Below are positions 1-8,800 of a stretch of DNA of 64,000 nt, piece after piece (position 1 is the first letter of the stretch; each line of letters begins with the position of its first letter). The notes under the pieces were generated by a model that did not search any database, had not been told where the DNA came from, and saw only the letters and a list, made by a program, of their open reading frames with translations. The DNA is from Bursaphelenchus xylophilus (lineage: Eukaryota; Nematoda; Chromadorea; Rhabditida; Aphelenchoididae). A program made the translations under genes and the position numbers. The stretch lies in assembly GCA_904066235.2 (NCBI GenBank), contig CAJFCV020000001.1, forward strand, positions 1,116,001 through 1,180,000, in the 5' to 3' direction.

Positions 1-23
1 TAAATTCGTATTTTTTGTTTTAG

Positions 24-668
24 GTATCAGAGGCTGTCATCGGAGAGAAGGAAAACATTCCGCCCGAAATTGTTGTTCAGCTGCCCGCTACTCAGACTCC
101 TCAACAAGGTCAAGGGATGATATCACAGCAAAGTAAAGCAATGAATCAGACTCCTCAACAAGGGCAGGGAATGAATCCACAAACCCAAAAGGTAGCTCCT
201 CAGAATGCCCAAGGAACTCAGGATGTGTTGAAGAGAAAGTTGCCGTCCCGTGCCAATGAAGCCAAACCCGCTAAATCAATGGACCAGTAGGTTTTAAAAT
301 TTTTCTGACTTTGTTCACTCTAGGTGGGTGGTCAAGCGCTGCAAGCTCAATGTTGAGGCCAATAAAGTCGAATCCGTGACCCTGTTCCTGCGGTCAGCCA
401 TGGTCCCCTTCCTACAGCAATCAATTACGTTCCGCAACGAAGCCCTGTTCCAGCGCCTCGCGGCGTTGGTGGTCGGAGAGGTAGGTAGAAAATGTGCATA
501 TGTTTGGAAAATGAAAAAAAAAATACGCACATTTTTTACTTATAGGTCATCGAGGTGAAGGACTACAAGGCCTACAATACATATGTCACAATTTTTGGAG
601 AAGGTGATGTGAACACAACCGTCCAGTTCCAAAACTCCGCTGACGAAGAGGAAGATATGCTTATTTAA
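24..668 (+). CDS. Unknown Maverick-associated protein, 5' truncated by the window
   Basis: I read three exons, 24-286, 324-480 and 546-668, joined by introns of 37 and 65 nt with GT-AG ends. The exon lengths keep one open frame of 180 codons to a TAA at 666-668. The visible N-terminal part is low-complexity and glutamine/proline-rich, with a repeated TPQQGQGM motif. The C-terminal ~95 residues look globular and end in an acidic tail (ADEEEDMLI). I do not recognise the family. Its position before the packaging ATPase and its short introns suggest it belongs to the Maverick. A single-strand DNA-binding role is only a guess. The stop codon overlaps the TATTTAAG motif that precedes the next gene. 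Confidence 0.6.
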
Positions 669-669
669 G
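662..669 (+). promoter_or_regulatory. TATTTAAG TATA-like motif before the packaging ATPase
   Basis: TATTTAAG overlaps the stop codon of the preceding gene and lies 63 nt before the ATPase ATG. It is one of seven copies found at gene starts in the Maverick. Confidence 0.6.
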
Positions 670-732
670 CACGTCAAAAAATAATGTCACAGAAATAATC
701 CCAACCTTTTAAAATAAAAATCGTGCTGTCCG

Positions 733-1365
733 ATGGAGGTTATTGATTCGGCAGAGATAAAATTTCGTTCCCCATTCGGAATGGTGGTTTCGGGGAGTAG
801 TAGCAGTGGAAAAACAGTATTCACCATGAAGCTCATCGACCAGGCAGCATCTCTGATTTCCCCGCCTCCGCCAGACGTTTTGTATTCATATGGACAGTAC
901 GGCGACCACATTAGAGCCCTCGAACAAAAAGGAATAAAAACAATGCAAGGGGTGCCGGGCGAAGAAACGCTGCGCAATTTGAGGCCCCACTCTCTCCTTG
1001 TTCTGGATGATCAGATGAGTGCAGTGGACGAAAAGTGGTTGGTTGATGTTTTTGCGAAAAAGTCACACCACATGCTGTTCAACGTCATCTTTTTGACACA
1101 AGATGCGTTTGAGAAATCGTTGAAAACCGTGAGGATGAATGCACAGTATCTTGTCCTGCTAAAAGCTCCAAATTCCCAACTCCATGTCCGAGTTTTGGGC
1201 TCGCACTTGTTTCCTCGCAAGCGTGGATTTGTTGAGGCATACAATGACGCAACAGAGAAGCCCTACTCCTACCTGTTGATCGATCTGCATCCGCGAACCA
1301 AAGACACGCTGCGTCTTCGTGCAAACATTTTCCACGGCGAAATGACCACGATTTATCAGTTATAG
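733..1365 (+). CDS. FtsK/HerA-type DNA-packaging ATPase
   Basis: A 210-residue P-loop ATPase. Walker A is GSSSSGKT at residues 21-28. Walker B is the hydrophobic strand SLLVLDD at 87-93. The size and motif spacing fit the A32/FtsK-HerA-like packaging ATPase of Polintons and related large DNA viruses, which is expected to pump the genome into a preformed capsid. The gene has no intron. The ATG at 733 is the first usable one after the TATTTAAG motif. Its stop overlaps the stop of the opposite-strand TBP gene by 6 nt, a compact virus-like arrangement. Family assignment is secure; activity is inferred from intact motifs. Confidence 0.88.
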   Translation: MEVIDSAEIKFRSPFGMVVSGSSSSGKTVFTMKLIDQAASLISPPPPDVLYSYGQYGDHIRALEQKGIKTMQGVPGEETLRNLRPHSLLVLDDQMSAVDEKWLVDVFAKKSHHMLFNVIFLTQDAFEKSLKTVRMNAQYLVLLKAPNSQLHVRVLGSHLFPRKRGFVEAYNDATEKPYSYLLIDLHPRTKDTLRLRANIFHGEMTTIYQL

Positions 1366-1928
1366 GGTGTGACAAAATTTCTGAACTTGAGAATAAATTG
1401 GAGAAAATGATTCAAGTATTTGTTGCATTGATTTTCCTCCATTAATTACAATCTTTCCAGTCGTGAAAACCAAACAGGTAATTCCATTTTTTCTGTAGAA
1501 AAGGCCGGGAAAAATTTCGGGTTCGTAGAAAAAGTCGTGCGGACAAATATTCCTGAGGCCGTTCAAATCAATTTCACTGCCCATGTTCGAGGTTGCGACA
1601 AGGTTGACGATTTTGAATCCGTGTGGTCGCGACTCCATGTCATAATGTTGAAGTAAATCGCATAACGAGACAACGGTTTTGCGAGCCAATTTTTCCGTCT
1701 TCACTCCGGTAATAACACACTTTCCCGTCCGGAACAAGAGAACCGTAGCACCATTTAAGCGCACAATTGCTCCGTTGAACTTCGTCTTGTTGAATTTGAC
1801 TTGTTCACAGCGATTCGACAGCTCCAAAAGGTCGAGTTCGCGGCCTGCAACTTTCATAGAAAAGACAAAAAGAACCCACCGACACTTGCTACCGAAACAA
1901 TATTTCTGAGGACAATTTCGAAATCCAT
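1360..1928 (-). CDS. TATA-binding protein (TBP) homologue encoded by the Maverick
   Basis: Two exons: 1880-1928 and 1360-1844, joined by a 35-nt GT-AG intron, giving 177 residues. The protein is essentially only the TBP core, two direct repeats forming the DNA saddle, with almost no N-terminal extension. The first exon supplies the strand containing RNIVS, equivalent to the LQNIVATV strand of cellular TBP; without it the first repeat would be incomplete. The segments FNGAIVRL, VLLFRTGKCVITG, FYEPEIFPGLFYR and CLVFTTGKIVINGGK align with the TBP core. All four phenylalanines that kink TATA DNA (yeast F99, F116, F190, F207) have equivalents. It is far diverged from animal TBP, with shorter loops, so a recent capture of the host gene is unlikely. 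It has its own TATTTAAG motif 53 nt upstream. Confidence 0.88.
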
Positions 1929-1945
1929 TCGTAGATCAAAAAAAG

Positions 1946-1953
1946 TATTTAAG
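1946..1953 (+). promoter_or_regulatory. TATTTAAG motif before the gene at 1990
   Basis: TATTTAAG followed 36 nt later by the ATG at 1990. It lies inside the short divergent spacer shared with the TBP gene, so the two promoters overlap. Confidence 0.6.
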
Positions 1954-1981
1954 CAAAACACGCGCGCACAACACTACTCGA

Positions 1982-1989
1982 CTTAAATA
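1982..1989 (-). promoter_or_regulatory. TATTTAAG motif, minus strand, before the TBP gene
   Basis: The plus strand reads CTTAAATA directly before the ATG of the gene at 1990. On the minus strand this is TATTTAAG, 53 nt upstream of the TBP ATG at 1928. If TBP uses this motif, its own gene would be autoregulated. Confidence 0.55.
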
Positions 1990-2415
1990 ATGGTGCATGT
2001 AAATTTTGATCCACTAAAGCCGTTCAATTTTGATCAATTTGGAGCTGGCGCCTTTGAAGGCCGACTCTACCAGCGAGGATTTGGCAGGCAAACAGGCCGC
2101 GGACTCGGAAATGTACTCTCATCATTTTGGCGTTTTCTGTCACCCGTTCTGCGCGACATTGGAAAAGATGTGGGAAAGGAAGCTCTGCATACCAGCAGTA
2201 AAATGCTAAACAACCTGGCAGAATCCAATAGCACAAATGAAGTGAAGGGCGTCTTGAGGGAAGGACTTTCGTCTGGTGCTCGCAACATTCTTCGCAAGAC
2301 CTCGACAAGACTTGCCCAACAAAGTGGTAGTGGGGTGAAACGCCGAGGACGCCCTCCGAAACTTGGACAGCCACAAATGAAACGACAGAGAAAAGATATT
2401 TTTGGAAGTTTTTAA
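1990..2415 (+). CDS. Small basic virion-type protein (Polinton minor capsid/core candidate)
   Basis: 141 residues. The N-terminal third contains FGAGAFEGRLYQRGFGRQTGRG-like glycine- and arginine-rich sequence followed by an amphipathic segment. The C-terminus is strongly basic (KRRGRPPK with an AT-hook-like GRP core, then MKRQRK). Short proteins with a QRGxGxG motif and a basic tail recur near the capsid genes of Polintons and have been compared with adenoviral internal DNA-associated or membrane-lytic proteins. I infer a packaged minor structural or DNA-condensing role from this and from its place directly before the capsid candidate. No enzymatic motif is seen. Confidence 0.6.
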   Translation: MVHVNFDPLKPFNFDQFGAGAFEGRLYQRGFGRQTGRGLGNVLSSFWRFLSPVLRDIGKDVGKEALHTSSKMLNNLAESNSTNEVKGVLREGLSSGARNILRKTSTRLAQQSGSGVKRRGRPPKLGQPQMKRQRKDIFGSF

Positions 2416-2418
2416 ATC

Positions 2419-2426
2419 TATTTAAG
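2419..2426 (+). promoter_or_regulatory. TATTTAAG motif before the major capsid gene
   Basis: TATTTAAG placed just after the previous stop codon and 48 nt before the ATG at 2475 that appears to open the capsid gene. Confidence 0.6.
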
Positions 2427-2474
2427 GAATAAACTTTCGTGTTTTTGACTCCGTCTATAGTCACTGTTGAAAAG

Positions 2475-3819
2475 ATGAAAAAATCGACGCCCGTAGTGTG
2501 GACACGGTCAGCTCGGCCCTCGACACCTTCTCCCTTCCGCCAACAAATATTTCCGTGGGAACGTCAAGAATCAATGAAATTCTCACCCTCAACCCCATCG
2601 AAACGCCGCCATACCGTTTTCGAATCGAGTCGGGGCAGAGTTTTGTTGATCTGAGCAAGGTGGGGGAAGTTGTTTTTTTCTAAAACTGTTGATTCTGTAG
2701 GTGTATTTGGTGACTACGATGCGTCTCACGAAAATGAATGCCGAGGGAGAGGTGGAAAATATCACGGCGGCGGATCCTGTGGCACCGATTAACGCAATCG
2801 GAGCCACCTTCATCTCCAACATGAAGGTCATTCTGAATGGGCAAGAGATCTACAACTCCAACGGTCTGAACAGCTACAAGACCTATCTCGACCTCTTGTT
2901 GACCTACCCAAAAACCTCGGTTGACAGCTACTTGTCTGCGGTTGGGTGGTATCACACAAAGGCGCAGGACGACGTGAATGACCCCGGCTTCCAGGCGCGT
3001 CGGGCCCTCTTTGTGGACGGAGATGCGCAGTTTGTGACAAAAATATTCAGCCCCTTGTTCACACAATCGCGCTACCTCTGCAATCACTCCACACTAGAGT
3101 TGGAGATTGAGCCCGCAAAGGAGCAGTATTGTATTGTCGCACCGAACGCTAACGACCAAAATGCGTACAGTTTGGCAATTATCAGCTGCAAACTCTACAC
3201 AAAAACCCTGGATCTGACGGACGGCGTAGGAGTGGGCTGGAACGCCGCCCTTCTCAAGCAGCCGGCCTTATACCCGATTCGTCAGGCAGAAATGAAGCAT
3301 TTCTTTGTCTCTCCTACACAGACTGAATACGTTGCCACACTGTTCACGGAGCAAATTCCGCGGCGTATAACCATGGGACTCATCCGGAACGCCTCGTTCA
3401 GCCCAGCATCCCGGAATTCTCCATTTAAATTTGTGCATGGAAATGTTAGAAGTATTACAGTGTCCGCAAATGGCCAAAACTACCCTAGCGCAGGGTATCA
3501 GATGAATTTTGCGGAAAATCAATATATTCGCGCCTTCCACGACCTTCACGAGAATGTTGGATACGCATTTGCGAACGAAAGCATGTCCATCGACAGAAAC
3601 ATGTTCAAGAATGGCAACGCCTTGTACGTCTTCAATTTGACCACAGACCAAGAGGATGGAAATTCGTTTGATTTGATTCGTCGTGGTGTAGTGACTGTAA
3701 AGATCCAATTCACCGAAGCCGTGCCGGCCGGAGGATATGTCCTGATCGTTGCGGCCGACCACGACCGTGTTCTGATGGTTGATTCTTCACGTTCGGTGAA
3801 TACCGACCTTACCCCTTGA
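2475..3819 (+). CDS. Major capsid protein candidate (double jelly-roll type), start out of frame
   Basis: Two exons: coding to 2659, a 41-nt intron 2660-2700, then 2701-3819 ending TGA. Length is about 435 residues. Position in the gene order, size and a beta-rich sequence fit the Polinton major capsid protein, which builds hexon-like capsomers. Oddity: the capsid frame in exon 1 is open only from 2471, after a TGA at 2468-2470, and contains no ATG. The only nearby ATG (2475) is in another frame and is followed by a run of six A. Possible explanations are a one-base homopolymer change (real or sequencing error), minus-one slippage on the A run, or non-AUG initiation. The first in-frame ATG is at 2719. 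The identification rests on context more than motifs. Confidence 0.75.
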
Positions 3820-3875
3820 ACCCTTGTATTGAAAGTTCAAATAAATTTTTTTTCAACCCCTAAAAATTCAAAAGT

Positions 3876-3883
3876 TATTTAAG
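3876..3883 (+). promoter_or_regulatory. TATTTAAG motif before the four-ORF block
   Basis: TATTTAAG 27 nt before the ATG at 3911. It is the only copy of the octamer serving the following four closely packed ORFs. Confidence 0.6.
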
Positions 3884-3910
3884 CCCTAAGCCTTGGAGCT
3901 GTGAAAAAAT

Positions 3911-4243
3911 ATGGAAAACTTGGAAAATAATTTGGAATTTTTGCGCCGATTGTCAAGAGTAAAGTCCGGCGACCGCAGACGTAAACTTGTTGCACAACTG
4001 GATCGTGCCGAATTGGAGTTCCTGGTGGAGATTTGCTACAATCTGGTAAAGGGTGAAATCCCTCTGACCAAACGGCAAAAATCCAATCTGCTGCCTTTGG
4101 TGGGATTGGTCAGAGAGGTGGCGAGGAAGCGTAGCGTTGCGTCGGCACGTCGGGTGCTGCAGGAAGGAGCGGGCTTGCCACTGTCTCCCGTTTTGATCCC
4201 TGCAATTTCGTTTCTTGCCGAGCTCCTGCTTCGCCGCTCATAA
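3911..4243 (+). CDS. Conserved-type Polinton small protein, unknown function
   Basis: 110 residues, first ORF of a compact block. It begins with an acidic-amphipathic helix (residues 1-20), has a basic central region (RVKSGDRRRKLVAQ and KRQKSN), and ends with a hydrophobic, proline-containing segment (LPLSPVLIPAISFLAELLLRRS). Short proteins with this layout, basic helices then a hydrophobic C-terminus, are common in Polintons. Their role is not established; a minor virion component is plausible. The stop TAA at 4241-4243 overlaps the next ATG by one base, suggesting coupled translation. Confidence 0.6.
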   Translation: MENLENNLEFLRRLSRVKSGDRRRKLVAQLDRAELEFLVEICYNLVKGEIPLTKRQKSNLLPLVGLVREVARKRSVASARRVLQEGAGLPLSPVLIPAISFLAELLLRRS

Positions 4244-5271
4244 TGGCAATGAAGAAAATGGTCGTTGTGCCCCGGGAAATGTACGACGGACTTTTGCGCG
4301 CATCAAACCCCCAAACAGTGGATGGATTTGCCGACTATCTGATCGATGACGCCCTGGCACCAACGCGCCGGTCCTTTGAGAAGAATGCTCTGTTGAACCG
4401 CCGACTTCCGGGCTACCTCAGACATAAACGCAAATTGGAAGAGAAACCCCTTATTGTCACACTGAAAAATGGAGACGAACCCATGTGGTTGCCCAACGAC
4501 GACTTGCACACAGCGCGAGAGCGCTCTCCCCCTAGGGAAGCCGCGGAGCGGCTTGGGTTTGCGCCCCTAGGGGAGGCCGCGGAGCGGCCAGGGTTTGCGC
4601 CCCAGGGGGAGGCCGCGGAGCGGCCCGGGTTTGCGCCCTTGCGAGGGTCCGCTTCGCGGCCCGAGCTTGAGCCCCGGCGAGGGTCCGCTTCGCGGCCCGA
4701 GCTTGAGCCCCGGCGAGGGTCCGCTCCGCGGCCCGAGCTTGAGCCACGGCGAGGGTCCGCTCCGCGGCCCGAGCTTGAGTCCCCCCGCATGGTTGGCCCC
4801 ACTGTGAGGGGCCAACCATCGCCCGCCAACGACGACGCCGGAGCCACACCACGAGGCAGGCCAATGATGCGAACACCCCCAATGCCAAGGATGTCGATAC
4901 ATCGTCGTTTTCAACAGCGCCGAGACGCGTTCAACACCTTGAATCGATTAATCTCCGCCGATCCGTCAAAATTTGGTGTCGACGAAAATGGAGGCATTCT
5001 GCTTCAAGGCGGAAATTCGGTGCGGGACAGTAATTATCAGCGAATCCTCAATCGCTGGTTGGAAGAGGACCTGTCCAACAAGAGGGGAGAGAAGGCCTTC
5101 CGCGAAAAGCTTCTGGCCGATCCCGCCACCAGGCGGTTTGCCGAGACCCTGCTTCGACTCGACAGTCCTCCCACCGCACTCAAGGCCGGTCAGCGCCGAC
5201 GTGAACAAGGCGGAAGTGGATTGTTCAAGATTCGCAAATGGTCATTCCGCAAAATGCCAAAAGTCTATTAA
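4243..5271 (+). CDS. Maverick protein with N-terminal VP-type motif and 12-residue repeats
   Basis: 342 residues, start overlapping the upstream stop by one base. The N-terminus KKMVVVPREMYDGLLR resembles the opening of an uncharacterised Polinton protein family. Residues about 99-182 are seven tandem 12-residue repeats, charged and proline-containing (for example GSASRPELEPRR), encoded by a GC-rich 36-bp minisatellite. The C-terminal ~120 residues (from about 220) are folded-looking, rich in charged helices, and finish with a basic FKIRKWSFRKM tail. Function unknown; a virion or scaffold role is inferred from its neighbours. Long open frames on the opposite strand here are by-products of the repeat. 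Confidence 0.65.
   Translation: MAMKKMVVVPREMYDGLLRASNPQTVDGFADYLIDDALAPTRRSFEKNALLNRRLPGYLRHKRKLEEKPLIVTLKNGDEPMWLPNDDLHTARERSPPREAAERLGFAPLGEAAERPGFAPQGEAAERPGFAPLRGSASRPELEPRRGSASRPELEPRRGSAPRPELEPRRGSAPRPELESPRMVGPTVRGQPSPANDDAGATPRGRPMMRTPPMPRMSIHRRFQQRRDAFNTLNRLISADPSKFGVDENGGILLQGGNSVRDSNYQRILNRWLEEDLSNKRGEKAFREKLLADPATRRFAETLLRLDSPPTALKAGQRRREQGGSGLFKIRKWSFRKMPKVY
4537..4788 (+). repeat. 36-bp GC-rich coding minisatellite, seven units
   Basis: Seven in-frame 36-bp units within the 342-residue protein. The first three read EAAER-type and the last four GSAxR-type, so two sub-families were amplified in succession. GC content is clearly above the surrounding coding DNA. Confidence 0.85.
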
Positions 5272-5313
5272 AGGCCTTGATTGATTAGGGTTTTTTTGTT
5301 GGATTGATTTATT

Positions 5314-5511
5314 ATGACAGATATCGACCCAACCTCGATAATAAACAGTTTGCCCAAGTCCTGCGACAAGTACACAGACATTGTTTTTTGTGTTGTATTT
5401 GTGGGATTTTTGCTCATGTTTTTTGGACTTGTGCTCTTCAAAGAGTGGAGACGCCATGAACACAAACCAGCTGGACAACCACCTACGCAGTCTGCTGCCT
5501 CACGTTTCTAG
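5314..5511 (+). CDS. Small single-pass membrane protein
   Basis: 65 residues with one strongly hydrophobic segment at about 24-43 (IVFCVVFVGFLLMFFGLVLF), preceded by an acidic N-terminus and followed by a basic KEWRRHEHK stretch, so the C-terminus is probably cytosolic. It begins 42 nt after the previous stop and overlaps the protease start by 56 nt in another frame. No homologue is recognised. In a virus-like element it could be a minor membrane or release protein, but that is speculation. Coding status rests on its tight fit in the block. Confidence 0.5.
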   Translation: MTDIDPTSIINSLPKSCDKYTDIVFCVVFVGFLLMFFGLVLFKEWRRHEHKPAGQPPTQSAASRF

Positions 5512-5881
5512 TGGAGTGTACAGCATTGACACAATTCCCTCAATTCTCCCCAAACCGCATGCCTGCATTATCAATCTGGACCCGAGCCACGAACAAGGAA
5601 GTCATTGGGTCGCCGTTTTTTCGCACTTTTCCAAAAGCCTGTATTTTGACAGTTTTGGCTGTGACCCTCCACCGGAGATTGGGCAACGATTTGCGCCCCT
5701 TCACGCATGGTCCACTCCCGTCCAAGGGCTTTTCTCCGACTGTTGTGGCCACATGTGCCTGATATTTCTGTTTATGGCTTCCAGAAATGCCTCTCTGCCT
5801 TCGATTCGACGAACCCTCGCATTGATCAGTGACACGGACGCCAAGAAAATTATAAACAAAAAAATTTTATTCACCGTCTAA
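5456..5881 (+). CDS. Adenain/Ulp1-type maturation cysteine protease
   Basis: 141 residues from the ATG at 5456; the frame is open further upstream, but this ATG gives the usual length. The catalytic set of the adenovirus-protease clan is visible: His50 in GSHWVAVF, Asp65 in YFDSFG, Gln90 in PVQGLF and Cys97 in DCCGHMC. In Polintons this enzyme is thought to cleave capsid precursors during maturation. It overlaps the membrane ORF upstream and shares its last 15 nt with the end of the convergent polymerase gene. It appears intact. Confidence 0.88.
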   Translation: MNTNQLDNHLRSLLPHVSSGVYSIDTIPSILPKPHACIINLDPSHEQGSHWVAVFSHFSKSLYFDSFGCDPPPEIGQRFAPLHAWSTPVQGLFSDCCGHMCLIFLFMASRNASLPSIRRTLALISDTDAKKIINKKILFTV

Positions 5882-8800
5882 ATCATAACCAAAGGGATAA
5901 ACTCGTAAATCATGAACATAGCCTTTTGTGTTGCATGCCTTGTAGACCTTGGTCGAATGTACAGTACGCACTTTTTGCTCCCGCATTGAAGGCCGGAACT
6001 GCACGGTTGGAATCGGCTGTTGATGATGTCGTTGGTTGTCGAGAACCATTTCCTTGAATCGATCGAATGCCAGACATTGTTTGGCCTGGCGGGTCATCGT
6101 AAAACCTCTGATGCAGCTTTTGTAGCTGATTTCTTCGGGGTTGGTCTTGCTGCGAAGCTTGAGGAAGTATTGTTTCGGGCCTCCGGCGACAAACTCCAAA
6201 ATTTCATGGTCGGGGAACTCGTTCTTCCATTCGCCCAAGAAGGACCCTGTTTGAATTGGGGGCTGGCCTCGGTGGTGTCGAATTAATAGAGAATCCAAAA
6301 AGTAAAGATTTTTTCACATTCTTGGACTTACCCGTGTCGTGGTACAAGACGACGGCCCCTGCCTTTTCACATTGCCTCATCCCCTCGTAGAGGTAGAGGC
6401 GTGCCGCTGCTGTCGTCCATAATGGGACAAAGATATTATTAAAGTCCAAGTCCTGCACATATTCCTCCTTGGGTTTGAGGAAGAACATCATCGTTGTTTC
6501 GTTGATGATCGTTGTCCGCAATACCTGATGACTATCATCCATCATCAGACGAACATAGTCCTCTGGGCTCTTGCATATCTCGATCTGAAAAAAACGAGAA
6601 ACAAAAGAAAAAATTAGGACTTACGCGAGTCAATCGACTCCTCATCGAAAACTTCCCCCAGAAACTATTGAGGATAATCTTGGAGTTGAAACGCATTGCT
6701 GCGTTCAACGCCAAGTCCTCCTTCCTCATCAGGAAGCCATAGCGGCGCTGGGCTTCCGCGATGAACTCCTCAATCTGTTCATCGTTTCGGCCTTCCGGGC
6801 CGCTTGCCTCCATCTTCTTCTTGTAGTATCGGAGCACGGGGGCTCTGAACAGTTCCGAGTCCATTTTCTCGAACTCGATCTTCTCCATGATGTGAGTGAC
6901 TCTGTAGCCCGCGTCGTCCAGGGCCACAGCCAACTCCAAACTGGTGACGGTGGTGATGAAGCCTCGCTCCTCATCCGAGTGCTCACAACGAGCCTCATGC
7001 TTTCCCACGAACGAACGGCCAGCAAACTTGTTCGCACACTTGTAGCACAACGGGTAGATTAAAGTCTTCTGAATTCGGGTGGGAATCACGGGGTAGTAGC
7101 ATTTTCGGGGAGGGATGACAAAGACCTTGTAGATTCCATGCATTTGGCCGCAGTCGGCGAACATTTGGGCTGCGCTTCGCCAGTCGACGGCTCTGTTCAA
7201 GGGGATCACTTTAACTCTTCCGGTGGGCATTGCCTTGTTCACAAGGGTCGAGGGATAAAGCGAGTTGCTGTCGTAGTAGCCGATCTCGTATCGATCATTG
7301 GAGTCGGCCCACAATGACAGTGCGGCTGTTCTTCCTCCGGCAAAGGCTTCACGGGGATGAGCCGGTGCGGCATTCTGAATTTCGTCTTCAAAAAATTCCT
7401 GCATTTCTTCATTCTCCAACAACTCAGCCTTGATCTCGCATTCCCAGTATTCCACCACATCATATCCGGCGTTACGGAGCAGTTGGACTCTCTTTTCATT
7501 TTGTTTTCGTGTATCTTGGCGAGTCTTTCCATTCGGCAAAACCGTATCCGCGTTTGGGACACATTTCTCGCATCCGTGCCAAACGCAACCATTGTATTCG
7601 ATGATCAAGTTTTTGCCGCCGTCAATTCCTTCAACATATCCGTCTACCGAAAATCGACGTTGTTTCCTCTTCTCAGGATCCCATACCCGGACCGTTTTCT
7701 CTCCATTCGGGCAGTCTCTGAACTGTAGGTTGGAAAAGTATTTTTTGCGAATCCATCGCAAAAATTTCAAGCCCGTCCTACTTTGGTTGATTTTTGAGCC
7801 AAATGCGGATTCGTTTTGAATAATAAGTGTGTTCTCCGGCAAATCAGACATTCGGAAATCTCTCATCACGCTGCCCGCCAAAGTGCAGCTGTAATACCAC
7901 ACATCGTCGGTGGGATGACCACGGATTATCCGGCATTCACGCCTGTGACTAGCAATCGCGTTGGCCAAAACTTTCACGTCAATGATACAGTATTTTTTGA
8001 GTTCCTCTTTAAAATTGAAGAGTTTGCCACTGTTCTCTTGATACCATTGATCGAATTTTTGTTTTTTGGCGTCTTCCATGTCGTCATATCTAAACGACAG
8101 AATAAACCACTTTCTCAAAAACTCACTGATATGCCGACTTTGGAGGCAAAGGTCCTTCATATTCGTAATTGCATTCCTTGTTCCAGCAGTGGGGGAAGTC
8201 GCCCTTTCCTTCCACACCCAACTCTTCAGGCAGTGGATAGACTTGCGGGAGTTTGGCCAACTTCATTGGAAGATGGTTTAAAGAGTCGACCAGTATAATC
8301 TTTCCAAATTTTCTACCCCCATTTACGGTAATTTTGTACATTTTTTCGCCGTTGGCAATAATACTCGGCCGACGATGCGCTATAACAAACAAGATGCATT
8401 TTTTATAGAAATTACTTACAATTATCCTTGAAAATGGCTCTCAACAATAGGGTGAAATCAAAACGCCCTCCATTATGGGCGACCGCTAGTGTTGTCTCCC
8501 CTTTGGCTGTTATCTCCTTCAGATATTTCCACATTTCCATTACAGGATCAACGGTTGCTAAAACGACTTGTCAACCCGTGGAGAAACTTACAGTCTTCTG
8601 GCGTTGAATACCATTGAATGCTATTGGGACAGGCACGACAGGATCCATCCGATTTCATCCACTCTCCGGAATTCATGCGCTCATTGCACATAGTCATTAA
8701 GGCGGCAAAATTGACACAATGGTCAAAGACTCCATCACCAATTTCATCTTCTTGGCGTGTTTCAAAATCAAACGCGACAACTTTGTAGACGGGCTCCTCT

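Noticed and set aside
1360..1857. TBP gene starting at the ATG at 1857
   Set aside because: That ATG lies within a 35-nt GT-AG intron; starting there would lose the first beta strand of TBP, which is encoded by an upstream exon in phase.
4413..4914. Long minus-strand open frames over the capsid-region protein
   Set aside because: They arise because the 36-bp GC-rich repeat, a multiple of three, is open in all frames; the plus-strand frame continues well beyond the repeat on both sides.
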